In this document: piece after piece, positions 10,790-22,400 of the stretch | How positions within the stretch are numbered: the stretch's first letter is position 1 | Layout of the letters: every line of letters begins with the position of its first letter | Origin: Linepithema humile | Lineage: Eukaryota > Arthropoda > Insecta > Hymenoptera > Formicidae | Length of the DNA: 64,000 nucleotides | Assembly (NCBI RefSeq): GCF_040581485.1 | Contig: NC_090134.1 | Span: 6,200,001 to 6,264,000, forward strand | Reading direction: 5' to 3' | The notes under the pieces: generated by a model | What the model saw: only the letters and a program-made list of their open reading frames with translations | The model's database searches: none | What the model was told of the DNA's origin: nothing | Program-made: the position numbers and the translations under genes

Positions 10790-13594
10790 CCATCCGCCAA
10801 TGTCTCGGTAGCCTCTTCTACATCCACAACGAGACCGTCAACATCCTGACGCACGGTAGGACGGAATTTTTCAAAACGCTGCATCGTGATTAATCGATTG
10901 TTTAAATTGCATTCCTTACTCTTTTCCGCACTGTAGCTTTAATCAGTCATTTGTTTGTCCTTTGATTTCTTTCTACGTCGCACAATTAATTCCTTCAGTC
11001 CTGCGCGATTCCTCGTTTTATTCGATCGTGTACCAGAAGCACAAATTTCTGGATGGACTCCATCAACCGCTATAAGAAAAAAAATTATTGATAGATTTTA
11101 ATTATTTGTTAAACATCTTAAAATAATAATATTATAATAATTTAATATTAAGATATTAAGTACTAACTTTCAAACACATTATTCATAACTAAATCATTTT
11201 TTATCCGTTTCTATTTATAATCAAATTTTTTTCCAAAAATTGAACTTTATCTCTTCGTTAAACTTTTCGACGAAGTTGACGAAGTATGCGTGCGAAATAA
11301 TTTTTTTGTATTCGAAAAAATATCGTTGTGTGTGCTTAGATAAATAACAGAAAATTTATTGTTAATAATCTCATAGTAGATTCTTGTGATTTTGTATCAG
11401 TTCTACAATTAAATAATTTTATTAGTTATTTTAATAATTGTAAAGCGGTGAATTAAAACAAGTCATTGTTAAACTCTGTCGAGGAAGTTGACGGCAGTAA
11501 TAGCTGTTATTAATCTTCGTATTCAACTCTCGTCCATCAAAAGAGTAACGTAACGTAGTTACGTCATGTAATAGAATTGTCATCTTCGTAACTGGATTCG
11601 TTAGAAAAGAGGATTAAACCCTGTAAGGGTTTTAAAGTCAAGGTGCATATTATCAAGGCCAACTTCTGTGAAAACATTGCGCTCAACGAAGACGCATTGC
11701 AGAGTAACGGACGATCGATGAAAACCAGTTCATGTAATATTCCCGGTAAAACCGATTCATTGATAAATTTCTAATAATACCAATGACAGTCAAATACTGT
11801 CTATCGTTTGTAAACGATTTGTCAATTTTCGCACACATATGAAATAAAGATCCGGAAATAACGATGCGATTATCGTCCCTTTGCGCGACATGCTCGTCGT
11901 TCGTGCATAATATAAACTGCAATAGTTCGGACAGGATAACGCGATTAAAATTGCATGAAAAGAACAGAGAATTCTCTCTGCATTGTTGTTTGAAATTGCA
12001 CGAATAATTTTTAATATATTTTTTGTACCATCAAACATTCGTTCGATTGTTCTGTTTCTGGTGGACCATTCTGTATATAAATCTCATGTATCGACCGGCG
12101 CACATATGCGTGAAATAAAATCTTAGTAGGTCAGAGCTTTCGATGTATATGTGGAGAAGCTCGTTAATATAGACCATTTGATTCTTAATTGTTTTTACGA
12201 AAATTGAATAATTTTATGAAATCTCGAAATTATCATTTTTTTTTCTCGGTTCTCAATTATCATATTGTAATATTATTTATTTTTTATTATTAATTCAATA
12301 ATCATTTACGAGATATGCGGTAATAATTAAAAAATTGGAAAATCCGTTTTTTGGCGAACAGTATTTTTACGTAAAGCCATAACATAAATATTTTAAATAA
12401 AATACGATTATTGTGTCCAAAATTGGTAAAATATGGATTGAATCGCTATTGAAATGCTATTCGATAGCCTTTAAATGATAGCGAAAGATTTTATTTCAAA
12501 ATGTTTACTCGTAAGATCCGGTATCCTGTGTGATTTCAGGATTCGCTATCCTGTACATGTTGTTGACTGTACCACATCTGCTTCCATGGAACACAAAAGG
12601 GACGCTCGTAGAAATTCTATCCTGGTGTCATTTGATCGGTGCCGTCAGTCCATGGATTGGTTCCTTTCTGTATCACCTCTTCATGAATGTAAACTACGAC
12701 GAAGTCATCTATAGAACACTGCTAAAAGTCGACATGATTGGCATATGGCTGTGCCAGAGTTTCGGTAATTTATGAAAGACGCGTAATAGTAATTTATAAT
12801 TTATTAAAGATTTACCTTTTTTTGTATGCGCACGATTTCACGCCTTCGGTGAACAAATAATACTCTTGGTCAACTTCTGTTTTGAGTGAACTTTCGTAGC
12901 AACTTTATTAGTGGCGATAGGCGCTTCTCTATTACATACAAAACTCGTTTCAGGAGCTATACCGATGATGGCAGCGGCAGTCCATTGTCTCGCCGATAAT
13001 GTTTGGTATTGCTGCATTTTTATTTACTGTTTCCTTAGTATATGGGGACTTTTAAAGGTGATATGTCGTTTCGTAACGTACATATTTATGACCCGACGTT
13101 GACGTTTCGTTACAATGACTTTTACACGTTTACGTAATTCATAGGCCATGACTGCGAGGTCGCCGTGGGAAAGGCGTTTGTGTTTCGCTCCTCCTTTTTT
13201 GATGAGGATGTTAGTTATGACGTTGAGATGTTTCGGCATCGGTGGCGGCTCACCCGATGCTCTTATTCATATAATATTACAGGTTTATTTTTATTTTTAA
13301 TACGATACCAAATAGTCATGCATATGCCAAGGAATGCCCGTATTAAAGACAGCAATTAATTTCTAGGATCTCATAGCTGTGATAGGTGCAACCATTGGCG
13401 CTCTTCGCATTCCAGAGAAGTGGATTCCCGGTAGATTGGATTTAGTGCTGAATTCCCATAATGTGATGCATGTAATGGTCGTCCTGGCGGTATGCTCCAT
13501 GCATGCCGCAACCTTGAAGGACCTCGCCTGGATGTCCGATCCGTCTACTTGCAACAGAACAAGTTCTCTTCCTTCGGGTCGCGAAGAATTGTGA
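10660..13594 (+). CDS. PAQR4: Progestin/adipoQ receptor family member 4 (PAQR4-like), 5 exons, 296 aa
   Basis: The five exons 10660-10855, 12540-12764, 12954-13057, 13145-13282 and 13367-13594 join with consistent phase (1,1,0,0) and canonical GT-AG borders, giving 891 nt. The protein is a seven-helix integral membrane receptor of the PAQR (hemolysin III-like) superfamily. Vertebrate PAQR4 is a Golgi protein that binds ceramide, with proposed ceramidase activity; that role is carried over from the family. Diagnostic motifs are HLQFNPHILTGYRP (28-41), SLFYIHNETVNILTHG (51-66), SFLYHLFMN (107-115) with His111, KVDMIGIW with Asp130, RIPEKWIPGRLD near 235, and the C-terminal SHNVMHV with His252 and His256. 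Ser/His/Asp/HxxxH is the metal-binding set of the superfamily. The ATG at 10660 is the first in frame; a 20-codon extension upstream would need GTG. It converges on FBXO9. Confidence 0.93.
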
Positions 13595-15970
13595 TTCAAT
13601 CATGAAGAACGCGACGGTTTGCTGCAGTCTGTGATAAACCGAGCCTATAACAACTGGCAATTAGTCGAGCGTTTCGACATTTGGAGACCAGAAAGTGCTG
13701 AATTCTATAATAGATAAATCTACAGATATTGAAGAAAAAATATATATAAATATATATATATTATATAACAGAGTTTAATACACAGAGTTACTTATATAAT
13801 TTATGTGATCATCGCGAGACGGTTTAAGTACAATCACGAGTACAAAGTACATACGGTTACTTATCATATCGAATGTCTAACAATACTTGGGAATTTATTG
13901 AAACTTCCCTGCAAACAATAAGCAAATTAAGGAGGATTGACGGAAACTGATAGGTTTGGTGCAAGAAAGAATTAAGTCTATTAAGTCAATTTTATTTGTT
14001 AAAAGAGTTATAAATAATCCATGAAAATTTACCAGAAAAACAATTGGGATAATATATTATTTATACAGTTTTCAATTTTAATGAAATTATTTTACTTATA
14101 CTAAAAATTGTGAAAATCTTTTTGTTATAAAGCGTCATTTTGCACTTGTCATTTTGCACCAGACTCTTCAAGATGATCTATATAAAAATCTTTGAATTCT
14201 AAATCTAAAAATTAATTACACTCTACATTTTTTAAATTCTTTTCTATGTCAATATTTCAGCATAATTTTTTTTTGCGGTTGTTATAATTAAACGCATAAT
14301 CGCATTATCATTGAGATATTCAATCATGCCAACAGTAGAATAAAAATTAATATTTCTTTGTAAAACAAAAAGAAAAAAAGCAAAAAGATTAAAAAATCAT
14401 GCTCAACTTTGAGCAGTAGAAAATAATTTTTTGCAAAATAAATATTTTATCTTATTAATAGTTATTTCTCTCTTATAATTTGCTTATTCTTTTCATGGTT
14501 AAATCCTGGAGAATATGTAAATAAAATTATTAAAAAAAGTTAGAAATTTGTTAGAGCCAATTGTATGTACTTATTGATACCTAGAGAAAGAAAGTATCAA
14601 AGATGACCTGGAAAGCAATATAAAAACATAAAAAATATCATAATGTAATAACAAAGTCTGGAGGTCTGCACGGACCCAGGCCCGAGGATTCTGACAAGCG
14701 TAGTAGCATAAATGATACACAAATTCGAATCAAGTATGAACAATTAAATGCTATTCTTATTTTGATATTATTATTTTTGCACAAAAGAATTATTAAACAA
14801 CGAAAATATCGCAATACAAGTTATGTGAAAAATTGCAAAAGAATTTATTTCTCAAGAATCCAAAGAATTATCACACAGTATTTTTATGATTGTTTTTAAG
14901 AATAGCGTGAAGTAATTATGACAGTTTATATTGTTATAATAATGACTGTATATAAAATTTTAATGGAGTTAAAATGACAAAAGTTTAATCACGTTAATAT
15001 ATGCATTGTATATGAAAAGATTATTGGCCTCGGGTTGGGTCAGCAATATTCGAGTTAGGTCAAAAAATGTTAAAAAATTTCTGGATCGTGCAGATCTTCA
15101 GTCACTCAACAAAATACAATATATCTCTGGACGTCCATTTTTTTTAATCGGTTACGCTTTATAATACATCCAAAAAGAAATAAAGCTATTTTTAATTATC
15201 GATGGATATGGATTCATTTCCACGATAATTTGTTGTTGAACATTGAATTAATAAAAGAATTGTTCTAAATGTCAGATTATTCTATTTAAATTCAGAAATA
15301 CGGCATAGAGATGTAAATTTCGATTTATAGATGATTGACTCGTAATATAATCAATATACATGAATAAAAATCGGACTTTTTAGATTTATGAGCAGTAGTG
15401 AAAGCAATATACTATACATAATTTTACTTGTTCGATTAACAGTTTAAAACTTAACTATGCCAAGGATAAGCAATAATTAATGAATTATTAACACAGAAAA
15501 CATATAATTACATTCTCAAATACATACTTTGTTAGGTTCTTAAGCATACAACTCATCTCGAAATAACATAAGGCACTATATATCAGTGCTTAAATAATTA
15601 TATTAGATCTATAAATAATTTATTTACACCACAATGTGATTGATGCGTTGTCATCGACACAATAAATATATTTCAAAGAGTAGTTGTGTGATACACAGAT
15701 TGTGTAACGTACTAATAGAAACTGTTATAGAATACAGCGTGATATGAGAAATAAAATATCTTCAAAAATATGTATTTTTACTTACTTGATTCAAAACAGT
15801 GTATATAAACGTAGATATTTAATTAAAATTAGATTTTTGCACACGTTTATCTTTACGTTATAGTTTTGCAATGTACTGACAATACGCTGCATATCCCTAT
15901 TTTCTTCTGCAAGAATAATTTAACATTGTACTCTTAGGGTTCATAACTTGTTTCTTTTTTACCATTCTCA
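13595..15970. other. Convergent intergenic region: 3' UTRs of PAQR4 and FBXO9
   Basis: Very AT-rich, with a TATATA run at 13738-13760 just after the PAQR4 stop and many AATAAA/TTTATT hexamers that could serve as poly(A) signals on either strand. There is no coding frame. A candidate degraded mobile element lies at 14650-15115. Confidence 0.5.
14650..15115. mobile_element. Candidate degraded MITE with imperfect terminal inverted repeats
   Basis: The left end (near 14657-14695) reads GTCTGCACGGACCCAGGC then CCGAGG. The right end (near 15028-15105) reads CCTCGGGTTGGGTCAG and later GATCGTGCAGATCTTCAG, which is the reverse complement of the left end with mismatches. The segment is about 460 bp and has no ORF. 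GC content at both ends is much higher than in the flanks. Target duplication is unclear and family assignment is not possible. Confidence 0.35.
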
Positions 15971-18528
15971 TTACTGCAACGGAGCCTCGCTTTCCTGAGT
16001 GTAACTTTTTACCCTGCTAAATTTAAGAGGTGGATATCTGCCGCCAATCGGCGACACTCTGAATTCTCTTACAGATGGTTCCTTCAACCAAATTTTTGCT
16101 TCCACTCCGTTTTTATATTTCGTGAAAATACTATAACTTATCCATCTTAATTGCGAGTTTACTCTTCTGTGATGGTTCTGTATCTCAAATTCCTAGAGTA
16201 ATGTACACATTAAAACATATTAACTGACTCTCACACATAGATTTTCCATTGTAAGGTATCTCTGACTTTTGTTACTTACGATGTGGAACGTTTGTTCGCC
16301 ACTATCATGTACCGGCTCTCTTTTTTTTCGTCTATAGGCAAAATTGACTCCTTTAGTTTCTTGCTTTTTCAACATAAGTGTAACACAATTGTCGTGTAAT
16401 CGATAGTGACCAATCAGAACTGACGGATTGCGAGGTACGCGATTTCGTAAGGAATTTACGCAACTTTGAGCCTCATCAGTCGATGTTAACATTAAAACTC
16501 TTCCCTCGGGAAAAAATCTGATTGCAAGAAAAGTGTTGATGAAGAGGGGAATTAAATTATTAACTTGAGAAAGCTAATTATGTACATCTTATACGTATAC
16601 ATACCTAAAGTATCGGTAATATTCGACCAGATGCCACGGTCGATAAAAACGATCCTGAAAATTATTTTCTCCATCGCGAATATAACTTGTTTTACTGATG
16701 TAACATCCGTTATATCTTAATCTAGGCCGGTGCAAATACATGTCTCTCCACGATTGATACAATGGCTCACAAGTACCGCAATTCACACCCCATACCCTAT
16801 TAATAGCGATTTCAGACTCAATTATGCCAACTAATAATCGCGCTAATATTTATTAATGTTTACCTAACGCATGCCAGTCGCCAAATCTCCTTGTCTCGCG
16901 CGGTTATGTAAAATCCGCGGCATACTCTTGAGAACATCTCCAACGATCGGAAATCTAGCTCCGAAGACACAACCCATTTTAAGATAAAAAGTACTATCTC
17001 CATTGGCAACGCAGATAAATGTGTTGTCTGAAACGAGCATAGAAAATTTCGATTAAAACGCGACGATAAGAAAATCAGTCCGTAAATATTACGCATACTT
17101 AACATTATACCGTAAATATTAAAATGACTTACACTTTGTTCAAATTTTGGATAGCATACACGATTGGGATTCACAATTTTAGACAACTTTAAAAACAAAT
17201 CAGTTTCTTCCTCATCAGCTTCATTATAGTTTTCATTGTCATTATTTGCTGAGAGATCATTGTCTAACGTATCAAGACTGTCATCCGCATCGTACTTATC
17301 TCTTGCTTTTGCTTTCGTTGACTCGTATAAACGAACTTCAATATCAGGAACAAGTTGTACTGCGCGCTTATAAAACTGAATTGCCTCATAAAATTTTCTG
17401 CTTTGTTCATGTTCAATGCCTTTGAGAAATAAATTTTTTGCCTGAAATAATTACTGTAGCATTATAAAAATTACAAATTTTTCATTTTAAGACAATAGAT
17501 AGAATACCTTGCTTTCAATAGAGGCTTCATCACTTGCAACTTCCATGCTAGGCTGTTTTGGTGTCCTTGATGCATCATGCTTAGGTGATATTGTCAACTC
17601 GCGCTGCCACTGTTCTCTGAAGGATGTCAAAGCATCTTCAAAATTCTTTCCTTGCAAAGAAGACGCTTCTTGATCATCTCCTTCATCCGTGTCGTCACTA
17701 GATTCACCACAGTGATTCTGCCAATGCGTAAAATATAGAATATTTTAGTTGCTAAAATTGCAAAATAAAACATTGATTTATTATTTACACAGATTTAATA
17801 AAAAATTTTATAGATAATAATAAATGTATACATGATACAATAAATTTTTAAATTAAGTACAATATTAGTAAAGTAAAAAAAACATATACATGTTTATTAA
17901 GTATAATAAATATTGTACTTAGGAAGATACAATCATCGAATGAGCGTTTGATAAATGAGAAATCAATAGTGAGCACACTTAAAATTCATTCATAAAAATA
18001 TTGTATTTTCTGACTGAAACCATCGAAAAATACTTGCTAAATAATATAGTCAACAAACTTTATGCTCAGTAAGCGCTCGCGCAATAGTTGCCCTCAATTG
18101 TTGTGTTTTCTAAACATATAGATAGCAAGTTAAAAAATGAAAACACACTTATATAATACGACCTATCCTTGTGCAAAACAGATTTGCAGAAATTTAAACA
18201 GGATTAATAACATTGCGCACATCGCATCTCAAAAAATACGTAAAGCAAATACGCTCAATAATGCATTTGATGCGATGATAAATAATACAAGTAATGAAAT
18301 GACGCAACATATTGCTATCGGCTCCCAATGAGGTTAGGTCGCTATCAAATATTCCGGCGTTTGATTATACATTTATTTTGCAACGACAGTTGTGTCCAGT
18401 TACACTCTCACGTACCATTTTTTTCCCCGTAAAATCCTGTCGGTTTCTTTCCTTCAGCGCATGTACTCTCGGTCGGAAAAGCGTACGACACAGCGAAAGC
18501 ACAACTTCGCCAGTAGTACCGCCGCCAT
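15971..18528 (-). CDS. FBXO9: F-box only protein 9 (FBXO9), 6 certain exons plus a candidate 9-nt first exon
   Basis: The exons on the minus strand are 17717-17508, 17441-17133, 17027-16864, 16796-16605, 16517-16280 and 16192-15971, with phases 0,0,2,2,0 and canonical borders. A start exon ATGGCGGCG at 18528-18520 in good Kozak context fits in phase 0, for a total of 447 aa, close to vertebrate FBXO9. FBXO9 is the substrate receptor of an SCF E3 ubiquitin ligase, known to target Tel2/Tti1 and to act in growth signalling; that role is inferred from the family. The N-terminal TPR-like block (AKNLFLKGIEHEQSRKFYEA, then QFYKRAVQLVPDIEV) precedes the F-box (about residues 180-228: LSALPMEIVLFILKWVVSS, CRGFYITARDKEIWRLAC). 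The C-terminal domain has RLRYNGCYISKTSYIRDGE, EYYRYFRFFPEG and HYRLHDN. The acidic insert EADEEETD lies between. Start exon confidence is only about 0.4. Confidence 0.94.
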
Positions 18529-19429
18529 GGTTTTCGCCTCTCTACGACGTTTTTCGCGAGGGAAGGCGAGCTGAAGGTCGTGACGTAGCAATGAACTATT
18601 CGACTCTACTGATGCAACGATGCAGCGCATTTCAATCTCTCTACATTGTTACATTACTGTCAATCGTTAACTATCAAAGGAATTATTGTATTAAATTCTT
18701 TACAGTAGTATATAAATCATTCGTCATAACAATTACCTGATTTTACCTGAATAAATTTACCTCTAGAATGTACAAGCCGTGATCTGCCAGGTGAATCATC
18801 GAGAGAAACAGATGTTCGCACAAATAATTTTATTTTTTTATATCTTTATTTCCTGATTATTCTTTTTAATCCTTGAAGTACATACTGTTCTTCTCACATC
18901 TCGCTATTTTTGTGTCTATAAAAAAAAAACACCTGCAAAAAAACTCTGTTGCCTGCGGGAAAGTTTGAAAATATTTTCCACATATAATTGGCAGAAGTTT
19001 TTTCCAAGTAATTGGAGTTGTTCCAATGCGTGCGCTTTGATAGTTATAAAGATGAATAAAATACAATTTTATTTATTTGAAGAAAAAGTGAGTATAAAAA
19101 AGGCGTTTATACCACTGCCTGCGTGTCATCCGCAATCTGACGCGTAATCTATCCCAATTACCTTGTCGCGAAACGCGCGGGAATGCGACCGGAAATGGGT
19201 CACGGAAATGCGGCGGTATTCAAAAGAGCCAGGCGATTGCGGCGGCCGAAAGTAGCCGAGACACTGGACACTGAACCTGTCGTATGTGTACCCATACGTA
19301 CGTGTTAAACAGCGGCGAGACACGCGACCCCACCTCCTTCGTGAAACTATCACTACCTACCTACCTACGTGGTGATCATCTTCCCAAGTAAAAGCCAAGA
19401 GCCGAACGAGCGTGGGCACAGACAGCATC
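18529..19429. promoter_or_regulatory. Divergent upstream region between FBXO9 and the Q-rich gene
   Basis: The region separates two oppositely transcribed genes and is locally CpG-richer at both ends (18510-18580 and 19130-19340). A plus-strand ATG at 18527 in GCCGCCATGG context opens only 15 codons and is the palindromic partner of the FBXO9 start. CCTACCTACCTACGTGG at 19356-19372 lies just 5' of the Q-rich start. No core promoter element was convincing. Confidence 0.4.
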
Positions 19430-22400
19430 ATGCGCTTGGTGAGTACGAAGCCATTCATTCACTGATCAGCTTTCCCATTTAAAACCTTCCCATTTTCTCT
19501 TCTCTCTGTCTTTACGTCCGACTATCTCGCCGCACCTGTTCTCTTCTTATCTCCTTCGCGGTGGTGGATTACGTATTCCGTGACAAGTGACAGTGACTGA
19601 TACAGTATCGATCAATCAGTGCAAAGTGATCAGCATTTAGGAAGTCGCAGTAGATTGTGCATAAATGCATCTAGTGAGTAAAAAAAAGTATATTTATTAA
19701 TATCGTATAATAAATACGACAAGTCCTAATTGTTGAGATGAAAGAAACTGTAACATCGTATCTTCGATATTTTTCCTCGCGTTTCGTTGGTTGAAATCGA
19801 ACAAAATTGGAACCGATAAACTCAGATTAAATTGATGAAGTTATTATTCGACAATGATTCTTTTATGAACTTGTAATCATACAAAGGCATAAAAATCGAT
19901 ACTCGAGTAGATACGAGTTTCTACGCAGAAGAAACTTGTGATGGAGCATTTCACGGTGGCCACTTTCTTCTTCCATCACACGTTTTGCGATTTCCAGATT
20001 TGCAAGTGTACGTATAGCTCGCGTGAGAGGCGTACCTAAGCGCTTCTCTATTTGTGTAATTACTTAATTGCTGTCCCGTTGGCCTAATTTTTTCAGCTAC
20101 TTATCAACTATTTATCAATAATTAGTAATTTTCTTGTTCTCATTGAAGAAAGACATCTGTAAGTAACTGTCATTAGCAAATAATGATCCGATTTCGATAC
20201 AATATCGATAGCACGCGATAGAGTTTATAAGATGATGCATTATGCACTAGCTAAATCATATTTATAAAATATACTATTCGTTATATAATTATTTAATATG
20301 TATATAATTAAATATACGATTAAAGTTTGCTTTGAAAATTTTATCGAACTACAATTCGTAGCAAGCGTCAATAAACTTTTATCTCATCTTTGCGCCTTTA
20401 AAGTTCCAAACGATACAGAGACTGTTGAGATTAATTTCAAGCAATTAGAAAAATATTCGATTAGTTTATAATAACTAATTGTTTGTAGTTTGTTTGTAAT
20501 TGTTGTTGTAGTTTATAATAACTAATTGGATAAACGGCAAAATACTATTTCTCCCGATCTTACTTGTCGGAGTCCATTGTAATGCTTGTAACAATTTACT
20601 GCAAAGTGCTCACGCTCGTTATGAATCGCATTAATGAATTAACGTGCTCTGGTAAAATCGCTGGACCATTCAATTTTTACTCGCTCGAGTCTGCAAGGTG
20701 CAACACGCAAGCATCATAAATATGCGCGCCTAACGACCTAGTTGTCATGTAGTACGGTCGCGTGTTAATTAAGAATTAATTTCGCGAGTGGATCAGAGGG
20801 TCGACACGCCAGCTAATTCGATAACGATCGCAATTGATCGCTGTACTCTGTGTTGAATACTCATTAAAAAAAAAAGAAGGATTACGCGAGAAACCTTGTG
20901 AATCGAAAGATTATACTCGTTGCGGTCTACATGCGTATTGTATGCTCTCTCCTTGTATAAATTCGATCCAATGGACCAAAAAAAAAAAAAAGAGATTGAT
21001 AACGCGTATATGAGAGTTCATTCGAAATTGGCACAGGGTGCGGCAGAGAAACGGTTCAGTTTGAAACAATCTAATCGGATTAAATCTCATAGATCGTAAA
21101 AAATCCGCCTAGCGTTCGGAGCATTTCGCCGGTCGAACTTTCTGCGCGAGCATTATATTGTTCGAATGATATGGCATATTGAACTTGAATTTAAATAGCG
21201 AAGTAAAATTTGACATTATGAGAAGAGAACAAATGCTGATTCATTCCTGTTGAATATTATATTCGCTTGAATCTTTATTGCCGTTCGATCATTGAGCTTT
21301 AGCTTCATGCAAGAAATTGACGATGCATGAAATGCTTAATAATCTCTCATTATTTTAATCAATCAATTCTTATAGATCAATTCTTGTAAATTTTTTAATC
21401 ATTGCAACGTGTAATTATATTGTCAGCCGTTAGGAAGAATACCTTTAAGAATCATTTGAATTGATAATTTGTGATCTTTCATTTTAACGCACGATCATGC
21501 CGACAAGATATTTCTACTCGGTGGCATATGCGAGAGAAAGTAATTATTAGGAATTGATGACGTGGAGAGTTGGGTGTGGATGTCCGTGGGTTCGGTGACC
21601 TCACGAAAGCAGGTGGCATCTTTTTCGAATCGCGGGAAGAAAGTTCTTCTTCCTTCTTTTTTTTTTTTTCTCGAACACCATTCCTCGAACACCGCGGCGA
21701 TCCATTCTTAAATACGAGATAAGCCAAATCCGGTAAAATGTATTACACGGCAGACAATTGTTACGAAACCGGCAACCGAGAATACCGCCTCGAAGAGTAA
21801 CGGAACTTCTAATCAAGAACGGCGTGTACGTAATACAAGTCGGAGATTCCATCTGCGTGCCTTCTCATTGAATGAAAGGAGTTCCGGCCAGTTTCGTAAG
21901 CGCATCGATATCTGATGTGAATCCGGTCAAACGTGCGCTGTCTAATTTACTTAATTGCCCAAGAAAACATGCGCATATAACAGTTTACGACTTCCTTAAT
22001 AACCGTCAAGGCAGCTACGCGGTCCACTGAATCTATCTGTTATTGAATTTTTCTCGTCGAAAGTGGAAAGCCGCGCGCGCGCGCGTATACCTCGCGGCTC
22101 TTTACAAAGGAGCCCCCCTTGAACTTTCAATCGGCGTAGATCTCCGGTTGGCGTCTGTCCGACATCACGTCGACAACAATTCGCGTTTAGCCGCTCGTTG
22201 AAAACCAAGCTCCCACGCTTTGAATTTTTCACGCTTTCCTCCATCGTCCAAGCCGATCGAGTTTCTACCCCGATAACTTTCCAAGCTCTTTGTCGAGTAA
22301 TCGCGAAAAAATTATGTCTATCGCGAATATCCATTATTTGATAGAATATATACTCGGCGTGGAATATTTGAAACGCTTTTTGCTCGCTATGTAATCTTTT

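Noticed and set aside
10318..10884. 188-codon minus-strand frame opposite PAQR4 exon 1
   Set aside because: It is antisense to a well-supported exon in a CpG-rich region and arginine-rich by composition, so a shadow frame.
14659..14725. tRNA-like reading of GC-rich sequence followed by TTCGAATC
   Set aside because: No acceptor-stem pairing, and the D and anticodon arms cannot be formed; better explained as the end of a degraded MITE.
22081..22086. Runs of CGCGCG near 22075-22086 as a possible regulatory island
   Set aside because: Too short and isolated; no other promoter features nearby.
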